Counted from the first letter of the stretch, positions 1 to 9,397 are shown. The stretch: DNA of 46,116 nucleotides from an uncultured Sphingomonadales bacterium (GCA_903834285.1 CAILIO010000383.1:1-46116); one strand, 5' to 3'. The notes: generated by a model from the letters alone, not told the origin. Translations and numbers: made by a program.

Positions 1-1
1 C

Positions 2-3000
2 TACCCTTATCTCGCGCGTACCATCTGGGGCGATGTCGAAAACTTCCGCGTCGCGGACGGCAGCGTCATGGGCGATTGGCGCGGCGATGCCGGGCGCTGG
101 GAGTCCGGCTACTGGAGCCGCTGGAAAGGCGCATGGGCTTATACCCAGGGCGATTTCGCCATTGCGCATGAGGACGGCTCGTTCTCGTTCCACGGCCGCT
201 CGGATGACGTGATCAACGTCTCGGGCCACCGCATGGGCACCGAGGAAATCGAGGGCGCGGTGCTTCGCGACAAGGCGCTCGATCCCAATTCGCCGGTCGG
301 CAACGTTCTCGTCGTTGGCGCACCGCATCGCGAGAAGGGCCTCACCCCGCTCGCCTTCGTCGTCCCCGTCGCGGGCCGCAAGCTCACCGAGGAAGACCGC
401 CAACGCCTGTTCAGTCTCGTCCGCACCGAAAAGGGCGCGGTCGCGGTTCCCGCCGATTTCATCGAGGTCAGCCAGTTCCCCGAAACACGCTCGGGCAAGT
501 ACATGCGCCGGATGGTCCGTGCGCTCGTCGAAGGCGGCGATCTGGGTGACGTCACCACCCTGCGCAACCCGGAAAGCCTGACCGAGCTCAAGACCGCGAT
601 CGACGCCTGGCAGCGCCAGCAGCGCCTTTCGGAAGAGCAGTCGCTGTTCGAGCGCTACCGCTACTTCCTGATCCAGTACAACGCGGTGGCCCCCGGCAAG
701 CGCGTCGCCACCGTCACGGTCACCAACCCGCCGGTCAACGCGCTGAACGAACGCGCGATCGACGAGCTGGTGATCGTCGTCGAGCACCTTTCGCGCAAGG
801 ACGATGTAGTCGCGGTCGTGTTCACCGGTGAAGGGACATCTTCGTTCGTCGCGGGCGCGGACATCCGGCAGATGCTGGAGGAAATCCACAGCCTCGATGA
901 AGCGCTGGTTCTGCCCAACAACGCGCAACTCGCCTTCCGCAAGATCGAGATGATGGGCAAGCCTTGCATTGCGGCGGTCCAGGGCGTCGCGCTCGGCGGT
1001 GGCATGGAATTCGCGCTCGCCTGCCATGTCCGCGTGGCGGAGACGACCGCGCGCTTCGGCCAGCCCGAAATCCGGCTGCGCCTGCTTCCGGGCTATGGCG
1101 GCACGCAGCGCCTGCCACGCCTGCTGGCGGAGCGCCACGGCGCGACCGGCGTGCGCGATGCGCTCGATCTCATCCTCGGCGGGCGCAGCATCGATGCGAC
1201 GCAGGCGGCAGAGATTGGCCTCGTCGATGTGCTGGCCGAAGGCAGCCGCGATGCCCTTGCCGAAGCCCACGCCATGGTGCGCGATTGGGTGAAGCACGGC
1301 ACCGCCAGCGCACTCGGCAAGGCCTTCGCCGCGCGTGAGGAAGCGACCGTCCTGTGGGAAAAGCCCTCCAGCGTCGATCTCGATGCCGTGCTTCAGGACG
1401 ACTTCCTCCAGCGCATCCTGCGCCAGCTCAATTGGGCCGGACGCGGCACCGCAGGCGCCCGCGCACTCGATGCCGTGCGCACGGGCCTCGTTTCAGGGCT
1501 CTCGGCTGGCATTGCCCGCGAGGCCGCGCTGTTTGCCGAGGCGATCATCGATCCCGAAGGCGGCAAGACCGGCATCCGCCAGTTCATGGACAAAGTCGCG
1601 CCGCCGCTCCCCGTCCGCCGCGACGGCGTGTGGATCGACAGCGAGCACGAGACACGCGCCGCCGAGCTGGAAGCGAATGGCGACCTGCTCCCCGTCGGCG
1701 CGCCGTTCTATCCCGGCGTAACCGCGATCCCGCCGTACCAGTATGCCTTCGGCATAGCCCGCGACGCCGATACCGGCTCCCCGCGCTTTGGCCCGCCCGC
1801 GACGCACGAGCGCGAACTGATCGTCAAGGTGCCCGAGCCCGCGCCCAACGAAGCGCTGCTCTACATGCTGACCAGCGAGGTCAACTTCAACGATATCTGG
1901 GCGCTCACCGGCATCCCCGTCTCGCCGTTCGACAGCCACGAGGAAGACGTGCAAATCACCGGCTCGGGCGGCATCGCGCTTGTCGCCGCGCTCGGCAGCG
2001 AGACGCGCTCGGAAGGCCGCGTCAAGGTCGGCGATCTTGTCACGGTTTATTCGGGCACCAACGATCTGCTCTCGCCCGCGGTCGGTAACGATCCGATGTA
2101 CGCGGATTTCTCGATCCAGGGCTATGAAACCGAAACGGGCAGCCACGCGCAGTTCCTGACCGTGCAGGCGCCGCAAATGCACAAGGTCCCGCCGAACCTC
2201 ACGCTGGAGCAGGCGGGCAGCTATGTGCTGAACCTCGGCACGATCTCGCGCTGCCTGTTCACCACCTTGCAGATCGCGCCGGGCCGCACGCTCTTCGTCG
2301 AAGGCGCCGCCACCGGCACCGGGCTCGATGCGCTGCGCTCCTCGGTGCGGACTGGCCTGCAGGTTACCGGCCTCGTCTCCAGCCCGGACCGTGCTTCATT
2401 CATCACCGGCCAGCAGGGCGCGGTCGGCGCGATCAACCGCAAGGACCCGCGCTTCGCCGATCTCTACACGACCGTGCCCGAAGACACCGAGGCGGCCCGC
2501 GCCTGGGAAGCCGCCGGTGCGTCGCTGGTGGAGGAATACAAGGCGCTCAACGGCGGCAAGCTGGCCGACTACGTCGTCAGCCATGCCGGCGAGACGGCGT
2601 TCCCGCGCAGCTTCCAGCTGCTAGCCGAAAATGGCACGCTGGCGTTCTACGGTGCGTCCTCGGGGTATCACTTCAGCTTCATGGGCAAGCCCGGCAAGGC
2701 GAGCCCCGAAGATATGCTGCGCCGCGCCGCGCTGCGCGGCGGCGAGGCGGTGCTGATCTACTACGGTCCCGGCTCGGACGCGCTGCTCGACGACATGGGC
2801 CTTGAGATCATCGAGGCCGCACGCCGCTTCAACGCGCGCAGCGTCGTGACCACAACCACCGACGGCCAGCGCGAGTTTCTTGGCTCGCTGGGTCTGGAAG
2901 ATGCGATCGAGGGCATCGTCAGCCTTGAAAGCATTCGCCGGCGCGAGGGCGACAACTTCCTCTGGCCCGACACGATGCCGCGCCTGCCCGATGCCAAGGT

Positions 3001-3556
3001 GGATATCGAGGTCTTCAAGGCGGCCGTGCGCGACTATCAGGACCGCGTGATGAAGCCGTTCGGCTCGGCCATCGGCAAGATCCTGCGCTCGCCCGACAAC
3101 CCGCGCGGCGCGCCCGATCTGGTGTTCGAGCGGACCGGGCAGGACACGCTCGGCGTTTCGACCTCGCTGGTGAAGCCCTTCACCGGGCGCGTGGTTTTCG
3201 CCGAGGACTGCGCCGGCAGCCGCTTCACCTTCTACGCGCCGCAAGTCTGGACCCGCCAGCGCAAGATCCTCATGCCCACGGCCGCAATCCTCGGCACGCA
3301 CCTCTGCAATGCCTTCGAGGTCGCGCGCATGAACGACATGATTGCGGCGGGCCTCCTCGAAGTGACCGAGCCAGAAGTCGTCGGCTGGGACGGCCTGCCC
3401 GAGGCCCATCAGTCGATGTGGGACAACCGCCACTCGGGCGCGACCTATGTCGTCAACCACGCCCTGCCCGCGATGGGCCTGCGCAGCCGCGACGCGCTGC
3501 TCGAGGCTTGGGCGGTTCTCGGGGCGACTGAAGAAGCGGAGGCCGCCGATGGCTGA
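2..3556 (+). CDS. pcs: Propionyl-CoA synthase (trifunctional), 5'-truncated by window edge
   Basis: The frame is open from base 2, so the listed ATG at 68 is internal. About 1184 residues are visible of a family protein of roughly 1800. In order they are: the end of an acyl-CoA synthetase domain, with the adenylation motif GRSDDVINVSGHR and the catalytic-lysine motif TRSGKYMRR (residues about 1-190); an enoyl-CoA hydratase domain (about 235-440) with both catalytic glutamates in GGGMEFA and GQPEIR; and a zinc-independent MDR-type enoyl-CoA reductase (about 590-1180), related to crotonyl-CoA carboxylase/reductase. This order is the signature of propionyl-CoA synthase, which converts 3-hydroxypropionate, ATP, CoA and NADPH to propionyl-CoA and channels the toxic acrylyl-CoA intermediate. 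Malonyl-CoA reductase follows directly and would supply 3-hydroxypropionate. The cytoplasmic location is expected from the family. The only uncertainty is the missing N-terminus. Confidence 0.95.
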   Translation, partial: YPYLARTIWGDVENFRVADGSVMGDWRGDAGRWESGYWSRWKGAWAYTQGDFAIAHEDGSFSFHGRSDDVINVSGHRMGTEEIEGAVLRDKALDPNSPVGNVLVVGAPHREKGLTPLAFVVPVAGRKLTEEDRQRLFSLVRTEKGAVAVPADFIEVSQFPETRSGKYMRRMVRALVEGGDLGDVTTLRNPESLTELKTAIDAWQRQQRLSEEQSLFERYRYFLIQYNAVAPGKRVATVTVTNPPVNALNERAIDELVIVVEHLSRKDDVVAVVFTGEGTSSFVAGADIRQMLEEIHSLDEALVLPNNAQLAFRKIEMMGKPCIAAVQGVALGGGMEFALACHVRVAETTARFGQPEIRLRLLPGYGGTQRLPRLLAERHGATGVRDALDLILGGRSIDATQAAEIGLVDVLAEGSRDALAEAHAMVRDWVKHGTASALGKAFAAREEATVLWEKPSSVDLDAVLQDDFLQRILRQLNWAGRGTAGARALDAVRTGLVSGLSAGIAREAALFAEAIIDPEGGKTGIRQFMDKVAPPLPVRRDGVWIDSEHETRAAELEANGDLLPVGAPFYPGVTAIPPYQYAFGIARDADTGSPRFGPPATHERELIVKVPEPAPNEALLYMLTSEVNFNDIWALTGIPVSPFDSHEEDVQITGSGGIALVAALGSETRSEGRVKVGDLVTVYSGTNDLLSPAVGNDPMYADFSIQGYETETGSHAQFLTVQAPQMHKVPPNLTLEQAGSYVLNLGTISRCLFTTLQIAPGRTLFVEGAATGTGLDALRSSVRTGLQVTGLVSSPDRASFITGQQGAVGAINRKDPRFADLYTTVPEDTEAARAWEAAGASLVEEYKALNGGKLADYVVSHAGETAFPRSFQLLAENGTLAFYGASSGYHFSFMGKPGKASPEDMLRRAALRGGEAVLIYYGPGSDALLDDMGLEIIEAARRFNARSVVTTTTDGQREFLGSLGLEDAIEGIVSLESIRRREGDNFLWPDTMPRLPDAKVDIEVFKAAVRDYQDRVMKPFGSAIGKILRSPDNPRGAPDLVFERTGQDTLGVSTSLVKPFTGRVVFAEDCAGSRFTFYAPQVWTRQRKILMPTAAILGTHLCNAFEVARMNDMIAAGLLEVTEPEVVGWDGLPEAHQSMWDNRHSGATYVVNHALPAMGLRSRDALLEAWAVLGATEEAEAADG

Positions 3557-3572
3557 CCGACCGCGACGAACG

Positions 3573-3593
3573 ACCGCGCCGCAATAGCGCGGT
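3573..3593 (+). other. GC-rich hairpin between pcs and mcr
   Basis: ACCGCGC and GCGCGGT form a perfect seven-base-pair stem around a seven-base loop (CGCAATA), 16 bases after the pcs stop codon. It is followed by a C-rich run, not a T tract, so it does not look like a strong intrinsic terminator. It could attenuate transcription or protect the 3' end of the pcs message, which would let mcr be expressed at a different level. A chance GC-rich stem is possible. Confidence 0.35.
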
Positions 3594-3676
3594 CCCCCTC
3601 CCAGCTGCCCTCCCCAGGCCCACTACCACCTCAATCCCGCGCGCTGGATTTCGCGCGCATTCTTCAGGAGAGTGAC

Positions 3677-6600
3677 ATGGCCAAGGCAAAGACTATCGCC
3701 CCCGCGCCGCTCGCAGCGCCCGCTGGCACCCCCACGACCACCGGCCGCCTCGCAGGCAAGATCGCGCTCGTGACGGGCGCTGCCGGCAATCTCGGCGGTT
3801 ATATCGTGCGGCACTATCTGGCCGAGGGCGCAACCGTGGTGATGACCGGCCGCACCGAGGCCCGCCTCGAAGCGGCGGCCGAAGCGATGCGCGCGGCCAG
3901 CGGAGTCGATGCCTCGCGCCTTGCCACCGTGATCCTCGATGGCGGCGATCCGCAGTCGGTTCGCGATGGCGTTGCCGATGTCGTCAGCCGTTTCGGGCGC
4001 ATCGACATCCTCGTCAACAACGCCGGTTCGGCCGGCCCCAAGCAGCCGATCGAACAGCTGCCGTTCGACGAAGAAGAACTCGCGGCCCTCCAGAAGCGCG
4101 GCTCGAACGATACAGAGACCGTCCCGGCCGCGATGCGCAACATCTTCGGCGTCGCGTGGAACCTCGCCCGCACGGTCGCCGCGGCGATGCCCGAGGGCGG
4201 CTCGATTATCAACGTCTCGACCATCTTCTCGCGCACGCCCTATTATGCGCGCGCGGCCTATGTCGTCCCCAAGGCGGCGATGAACGCATGGTCGCGTGAG
4301 CTTTCGCTCGAGCTCGGGCCGCGGGGCATTCGCGTCAATCTCGTCTTCCCCGGCCCCATCGAAAGCGAGCGGATCCGCACCGTGTTCGCCGCGATGGACA
4401 CGATGCGCGGCGATGAGCAGGGCACCACTGCCAACACCTTCTTCGACATGATGTCACTGGAGCGCAGCACCGGCGGCGCGCCCAAGGCCAAGACCTTCCC
4501 GGTGCCGGACGACATCGCCTCGACCTGCGTATTCCTCGGCAGCGACGAATCCGCCGCTTATAATGGGCACGATTTCGAAGTGACCCACGGCATGACCGTG
4601 CGCAAGGAAGAGCGCTCCACTTATCTTGCACGCCCCACCATGCGCTCGATGGACGGCGCGGGCCTCGCGATCCTCATCGCGGCCGGTGAAGGCTGGGAAG
4701 AAGCGCTCGAGATCGCGAAGATCCAGATCGCCTGCGGCACCAACGTGCTCCTCGGCGTGCCGCGGCAAGCCGACGTCGCCATCGCGCAGGCGCGTGCCAA
4801 GGCGGAAGGGATCAGCGACGCGCTCACCATCGTGCGCTTCAACCGCACCGAGCCCGCCACGATCGAGGCTGCGCTCGCCACCTACACCGAAAGCAACACG
4901 CCGATCACCGGCGCGATCTTCATGCCGGTCTATGGCCCGCAGGAATTCGGCGGCCGCCTCGTCGATGCTGAAGACGATGTGATCGAGACTTTCATGGATG
5001 TCGAACTCGTCGGCGCCATGGCGCTCGCCCGCACGCTAAGCCGCTACTGGAAGCGCCATGGCTCGCTGCTCCAGGCGCCGCGCTTCATCTTCATGTCGAA
5101 CGCCAGCGACGGCAAGGACAACGTCTACGCCAACGTGCTGCGCGCCGCGATCGAGCAGCTCATCCGAATCTGGCGCGATGAATCCGAGATCGACGTCGCC
5201 CATGGCCGCCGCCGTCAGGGCGAATGGGGCAACCAGATCGTGCGCTTCAGCAATGCGGAAAGCGAAAACACCCGCTTTGCCGCCGGGCATGCCGCACGCG
5301 TGCTGATCAAGGAAAGCAAGATCGCAGAAGTCACGCTCTATGTGCCCCGCAGTATTGGCGAGGCAACGGGCGCGCGCAAGGCGATGGCGGGTTTCAGCGA
5401 GAACATCACCGGCCTGCATCTCGGCAAGGTTGCGCTGATCACCGGCGGCTCGGCCGGCATCGGCGGCCAGGTTGCGCGCCTCCTCGCGCTGGCAGGCGGC
5501 AAGGTCATGATGGTCGCCCGGCGCGAGAGCGAGCTGGCCGTCGCCCGCGCGCGGATCGTGAGCGAACTGGAAGACATCGGCTTCGCCGGGGTCGAGCGGC
5601 GCGTCCAGACCATGGCCGGTATGGACGTTAGCAATCTCGACAGCCTCAAGGCGGCCGTCGACGCCACGATCAAGGCCTTCGGGCGGATCGACTACCTCAT
5701 CAACAACGCCGGCGTTGCGGGCGCGGAAGAGATGGTCGTCGACATGAGCCTCGACGCTTGGAACTACACGCTCGACGCCAACCTCATCTCGAACTTCGTG
5801 CTGATGCATCACGTCGTGCCGATCATGAAGACGCAAGGCTCTGGCTACGTGCTCAACGTCTCGTCCTACTTCGGCGGCGAGAAATACCTCGCGGTCGCCT
5901 ATCCCAACCGCTCCGACTACGCCGTCTCCAAGTCCGGCCAGCGCGCAATGGTGGAATCGATGGCGCGCTACCTCGGGCCCGAAGTGCAGTTCAACGCGAT
6001 CGCCCCCGGCCCGGTCGATGGTGACCGCCTGGCCGGCACAGGCGGCAAACCCGGCCTGTTCGAGCGGCGCGGCAAGCTGATCCTTGCCAACAAGCGCCTC
6101 AATGCGATCCACGCCGCGGCGGTCAAGTCGCTCCGGCGCGGGGTGCGGGTGGAGGCGCTGCTCGGCCGCCTCACGCGCAACGATACTGTCCGCATGTCGC
6201 ACGATACCAACAACCCGCGCGAAATTCGCGAGTTGGCCTTGGCCTGCGCGCGCGAGGGTGACGGCGTGTGCACCTGGGACCGGTATCTGATGACGCCAGA
6301 CATCGCCGCCAAGCTCGTCAAACGGCTGCGCGGCGCCGGCTATTTTCTTGATAGCCCCGAGTGGGCGGACAGGCCCGATACCCAGGAGGCTAACTCCGGT
6401 TGGTTGCTCAAGACCCCGCCCGAGGACCAGCCCTTCCTCCCCGGCGACAAGATCGCGGTCGAGGCCAAAAAGGTCGGCACGGGCGTGCTCTCGCAGCTCT
6501 TCCTCGGCAAGATGCCGACCGAGACCGACGTGGCGCAGGCGACCGTGTTCTTCCTCGCCGACCGCGCCGTTTCGGGCGAGACCTTCATGCCCTCGGGTGG

Positions 6601-7387
6601 CCTCAGCGTCGAACGTTCGACCACCGAGCGCGAACTGTTCGGCAGCCCCAAACAGGAACGGCTCGACCAGATGCGCGGCCGCACCGTGTGGATGATCGGC
6701 GAGCACCTCACCGACTACCTTGCCGAAACCGCGCGGCAGTTCATCGTGGATTGCCACGTCGCGCGCGTGGTGATGATGACCGGCACCGAGGGCGCCTTCA
6801 CCGCGCTCAAGGAGCAGCTCGACGATCTCGAAAGCCCACCGCTCGAATATGTCGGGCTGGAAGGCGGCGTCGAGGCTGCGATGGACGAAGCGATCCGCCA
6901 ATGGGGCTATCCCACCACGATCGTCTCGACCCCCATGCAGCCGCTGCCGAACCGGCTGTTCGCGGTTGATGCGCTGCTCACGCCGGAGGAATTCCGCGGC
7001 CTGGTGGGCGACAACCTGACCAATCATTTCCGCGTCGCCCGCAAGGCCTCGCTCTATGATGATTGCCAGCTCGTCCTCGTTTCGCCCGACGTGCCGATGG
7101 GCGACAAGAGCCCGGCCTTCGCGCTTGCCAACTTCATCAAGACGACGCTGCACTCGTTCACCGCCACGTTGGCCGTGGAGAACGAGCGCCTCGTTCACGG
7201 CGCACCGGTCAACCAGATCAACCTTACCCGCCGCGTCCGGTCGGAAGAGCCGCGCGACCTTGACGAGCATCTCGAAGAAGTGAAGCGCTTTGCCCGCGCG
7301 GTGCTCCTCGTCGGCACTCCCCTCCCGGATGCCGAAGATTCGCGCTATCGTGCGCGCATCTATCGCGGGATGTCGATGACGGTGTAG
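3677..7387 (+). CDS. mcr: Bifunctional malonyl-CoA reductase (two tandem SDR-type halves)
   Basis: This 1236-residue protein resembles the Chloroflexus enzyme (about 1220 residues) along its whole length. It reduces malonyl-CoA to malonate semialdehyde and then to 3-hydroxypropionate with two NADPH. The N-terminal half (about 23-300) has the Rossmann motif TGAAGNLG, NNAGSAG, and a catalytic Tyr195/Lys199 pair in YVVPK; by homology it reduces malonate semialdehyde. The C-terminal half starts near residue 579 with TGGSAGIGG and has NNAGVAG and Tyr748/Lys752 in YAVSK; it performs the CoA-ester reduction. Each half carries further degenerate SDR-like sequence. A proline/alanine-rich extension of about 20 residues precedes the first fold. 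The ATG has AGGAGAG seven bases upstream. The gene sits between pcs and accA, so substrate supply and product use are encoded side by side. Cytoplasmic and probably dimeric, from family knowledge. Confidence 0.96.
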   Translation: MAKAKTIAPAPLAAPAGTPTTTGRLAGKIALVTGAAGNLGGYIVRHYLAEGATVVMTGRTEARLEAAAEAMRAASGVDASRLATVILDGGDPQSVRDGVADVVSRFGRIDILVNNAGSAGPKQPIEQLPFDEEELAALQKRGSNDTETVPAAMRNIFGVAWNLARTVAAAMPEGGSIINVSTIFSRTPYYARAAYVVPKAAMNAWSRELSLELGPRGIRVNLVFPGPIESERIRTVFAAMDTMRGDEQGTTANTFFDMMSLERSTGGAPKAKTFPVPDDIASTCVFLGSDESAAYNGHDFEVTHGMTVRKEERSTYLARPTMRSMDGAGLAILIAAGEGWEEALEIAKIQIACGTNVLLGVPRQADVAIAQARAKAEGISDALTIVRFNRTEPATIEAALATYTESNTPITGAIFMPVYGPQEFGGRLVDAEDDVIETFMDVELVGAMALARTLSRYWKRHGSLLQAPRFIFMSNASDGKDNVYANVLRAAIEQLIRIWRDESEIDVAHGRRRQGEWGNQIVRFSNAESENTRFAAGHAARVLIKESKIAEVTLYVPRSIGEATGARKAMAGFSENITGLHLGKVALITGGSAGIGGQVARLLALAGGKVMMVARRESELAVARARIVSELEDIGFAGVERRVQTMAGMDVSNLDSLKAAVDATIKAFGRIDYLINNAGVAGAEEMVVDMSLDAWNYTLDANLISNFVLMHHVVPIMKTQGSGYVLNVSSYFGGEKYLAVAYPNRSDYAVSKSGQRAMVESMARYLGPEVQFNAIAPGPVDGDRLAGTGGKPGLFERRGKLILANKRLNAIHAAAVKSLRRGVRVEALLGRLTRNDTVRMSHDTNNPREIRELALACAREGDGVCTWDRYLMTPDIAAKLVKRLRGAGYFLDSPEWADRPDTQEANSGWLLKTPPEDQPFLPGDKIAVEAKKVGTGVLSQLFLGKMPTETDVAQATVFFLADRAVSGETFMPSGGLSVERSTTERELFGSPKQERLDQMRGRTVWMIGEHLTDYLAETARQFIVDCHVARVVMMTGTEGAFTALKEQLDDLESPPLEYVGLEGGVEAAMDEAIRQWGYPTTIVSTPMQPLPNRLFAVDALLTPEEFRGLVGDNLTNHFRVARKASLYDDCQLVLVSPDVPMGDKSPAFALANFIKTTLHSFTATLAVENERLVHGAPVNQINLTRRVRSEEPRDLDEHLEEVKRFARAVLLVGTPLPDAEDSRYRARIYRGMSMTV

Positions 7388-7399
7388 CGGGACGGTTTG

Positions 7400-8341
7400 A
7401 TGGAATACCTGGCGTTCGAAAAGCCGATCGAAGCCCTCGCGAAGCGCGCCGCCGCACTCCGCGAGGGCAAAGGCGTCTCTGGTGAAGGCGAGGCGGAGGC
7501 GCTGATGCTCGACGAGCGGGCGCACCGCCAGCTCGGGGACATCTACGCGCGGCTCACCCCGTGGCAGCGAACGCAAGTGGCGCGGCATCCTTCGCGGCCG
7601 CATTTCGTCCACTATGTGCAGGGTCTGTTCGAGGACTTCCTGCCGCTGGGCGGCGACCGGCTCTATGGCAATGACCAGGCGATCATCGGCGGCTTCGCGC
7701 GGCTTGGCGGGCGCCCGGTGATGGTCATCGGCCATGCCAAGGGCGAAGATACCGCCTCGCGCCTGAGGCACAATTTCGGCATGGCGCGCCCCGAAGGCTA
7801 TCGCAAAGCCATCCGCCTGATGGAAATTGCCGACCGCTTCGGCCTCCCCGTCATCACGCTGGTCGATACGCCGGGCGCGTTCCCCGGCGTCGATGCAGAG
7901 GCGCGCGGACAGGCCGAAGCCATTGCGCGCAGCACCGAGAAGTGCCTCGAAATCGGCGTGCCGCTCGTCGCCGTGATCGTCGGCGAAGGTGGCTCGGGCG
8001 GCGCGGTCGCGCTCGCCAGTGCCAACCGCGTGCTGATGCTCGAACATGCGGTCTACTCGGTGATCTCGCCCGAAGGCTGCGCCTCGATCCTGTGGCGCGG
8101 CGCGGACCGCGCGCCCGATGCAGCCGAAGCGATGAAGATGACCGCGCCCGATCTCATGCAGCTCGGCGTGATCCACCGCGTGGTCTACGAGCCCATCGGC
8201 GGCGCGCACCGCAACCACGCCGAGACGATCAAGCGGCTCAGCACCGCGCTGCGCGCGGAGCTGCAGGACCTGACCTCGCTGACGGCTGAAGAATTGCGTG
8301 CCGACCGCTGGTCGTTCTTCATGAAGCTGGGTTCGATTTGA
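7400..8341 (+). CDS. accA: Acetyl-CoA carboxylase carboxyltransferase subunit alpha
   Basis: The 313-residue protein aligns throughout with AccA (E. coli 319 residues): an N-terminal FEKPIEAL segment, then the crotonase-fold core with DTPGAFPGV, IGEGGSGGA and SPEGCASILW. With AccD it transfers the carboxyl group from biotin carboxyl carrier protein to acetyl-CoA, giving malonyl-CoA. The ORF track begins at a TTG (7397), but the next codon, ATG at 7400, is preferred; a GGGACGG purine run lies just upstream. It starts 12 bases after mcr and is surely co-transcribed. In most genomes accA is a lone housekeeping gene, so its place here suggests a dedicated supply of malonyl-CoA to the 3-hydroxypropionate route. 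Whether it is the only accA of the genome cannot be seen. No accB, accC or accD is in the window. Confidence 0.95.
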   Translation: MEYLAFEKPIEALAKRAAALREGKGVSGEGEAEALMLDERAHRQLGDIYARLTPWQRTQVARHPSRPHFVHYVQGLFEDFLPLGGDRLYGNDQAIIGGFARLGGRPVMVIGHAKGEDTASRLRHNFGMARPEGYRKAIRLMEIADRFGLPVITLVDTPGAFPGVDAEARGQAEAIARSTEKCLEIGVPLVAVIVGEGGSGGAVALASANRVLMLEHAVYSVISPEGCASILWRGADRAPDAAEAMKMTAPDLMQLGVIHRVVYEPIGGAHRNHAETIKRLSTALRAELQDLTSLTAEELRADRWSFFMKLGSI

Positions 8342-8345
8342 CCGC

Positions 8346-8747
8346 ATGCCTGAAAGCGCGATCGAAAACGAGCGAGACGACCGCGAAGTGCTGCATGGCA
8401 TGCGCGGCGGCCCCGGCAGCGTCACGCTTCGCCACTTCCGATTTGACGGAAAGGGCGCGCCGACGCGCTTCCTGATCCTTGAAATCCCGCCTGGCGCCGC
8501 CGAGGGCAGCCACACCCATTACGCGGACGACCGCAACGGCACCGGTGCCTACGAGGAATTCTACTACGTCATCGCGGGGCGCGGCCTCGCAACGCTGGGC
8601 GACGAGACGTACCCCGTCGCGACCGGCGACTACTGGCATGCCCCGCTCGATCTGCCGCGCGGGCTGGCCAATGCCGATCCGGTTGAAGTGCTCAAGGTTC
8701 ATCTGACCGTGGTGCTGCGCGATCCGGACAGGCCAGAGCAGCCCTAA
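8346..8747 (+). CDS. Small cupin-domain protein, function unknown
   Basis: A 133-residue single-domain cupin. The first cupin motif is recognisable (SHTHYADDRNG followed by YEEFYYVIAGRG), giving two histidines and a glutamate as likely metal ligands. The second motif is GDYWHAPLDLPRG, with the fourth histidine. No signal peptide or extra domain is present. The start codon lies four bases after the accA stop, so it probably belongs to the pcs-mcr-accA transcript. Its stop overlaps the stop of the convergent tetR gene by four bases (CTAA). Cupins of this size range from sugar isomerases to small-molecule sensors and dioxygenases, so no activity is assigned. A role tied to reactive intermediates of the pathway is only a guess from position. 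Confidence 0.8.
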   Translation: MPESAIENERDDREVLHGMRGGPGSVTLRHFRFDGKGAPTRFLILEIPPGAAEGSHTHYADDRNGTGAYEEFYYVIAGRGLATLGDETYPVATGDYWHAPLDLPRGLANADPVEVLKVHLTVVLRDPDRPEQP

Positions 8748-9385
8748 AGGCGCAGGCAGGCCTCTTCGGCGATGGCCCTCGCGCGCGTCGGCGCGGCTCC
8801 CAGCCCAGTCAGGCCCAGCACCAGCATCGCATGGAGCGCCGTACGCGCGGCATCGTTGCCGGGCCGCTGCTCGACGAGGTTGGCCATGAGAATTTGGCAC
8901 AAGCCCAGCCAGTAGAGCACCCCGCCATCCCGCGCTTCTTCGCGCACCAGTCCTGCGCCAAGCGCCACGGCCAGATCGTGTACCAACCCGCGGTTGAGCG
9001 GATGGCTGCTGAGCGTCGAGCTTGCATGGCTGCGCAGCAGGACAATCGTGCGCTTGGGCTCGGCCAGCGCGAACACTGCGCCGGTGCGCATGCCGCCTGC
9101 AATCCGCAGAAGCGGATCGGCTACTTCGGCATTGGCCGCGCTAATGCGGCCTTCCAGTTCGAGCCGGACCTCATCGCCAATTGCCGATGCGAACGCAGGT
9201 TTGTCGGAAAAGTGATTGAAGAAGCTGCCTTTCGCGACGCCTGCCCGCGCCACAACCTCATCGATCGGGATCGCGTCGATCGGCTTTTCGGCCAGTAGTT
9301 CGAAGCCGGCAGCGATCAGAGCGCTGCGTGTGCGTGCCGCCCTGGGGGACAGCGTGGGGGGTAACAGGACGGGATGCGATGCCAT
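8744..9385 (-). CDS. TetR-family transcriptional regulator
   Basis: A 213-residue protein with a typical TetR N-terminal helix-turn-helix: residues about 18-62, including IDEVVARAGVAKGSFFNHFSD. The C-terminal ligand-binding part is divergent and names no ligand. The gene is transcribed away from the ring-cleavage genes, and the 103-base gap between them holds two matching palindromes of TetR-operator type. The simplest reading is an autoregulated repressor of the dioxygenase/hydrolase/hydroxylase operon, relieved by an aromatic compound or its ring-cleavage product. Its 3' end overlaps that of the cupin gene, but control of the 3-hydroxypropionate genes from this site looks unlikely because the operators are on the far side. 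Confidence 0.92.
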   Translation of the reverse strand: MASHPVLLPPTLSPRAARTRSALIAAGFELLAEKPIDAIPIDEVVARAGVAKGSFFNHFSDKPAFASAIGDEVRLELEGRISAANAEVADPLLRIAGGMRTGAVFALAEPKRTIVLLRSHASSTLSSHPLNRGLVHDLAVALGAGLVREEARDGGVLYWLGLCQILMANLVEQRPGNDAARTALHAMLVLGLTGLGAAPTRARAIAEEACLRL

Positions 9386-9397
9386 GTCTTAGCATAC

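Noticed and set aside
5036-8515. A 1159-residue open frame on the minus strand opposite mcr and accA
   Set aside because: Its composition is rich in His, Arg, Asp and Ala without any domain, and it lies antisense to two genes with clear homology. It is a by-product of GC-rich codons.
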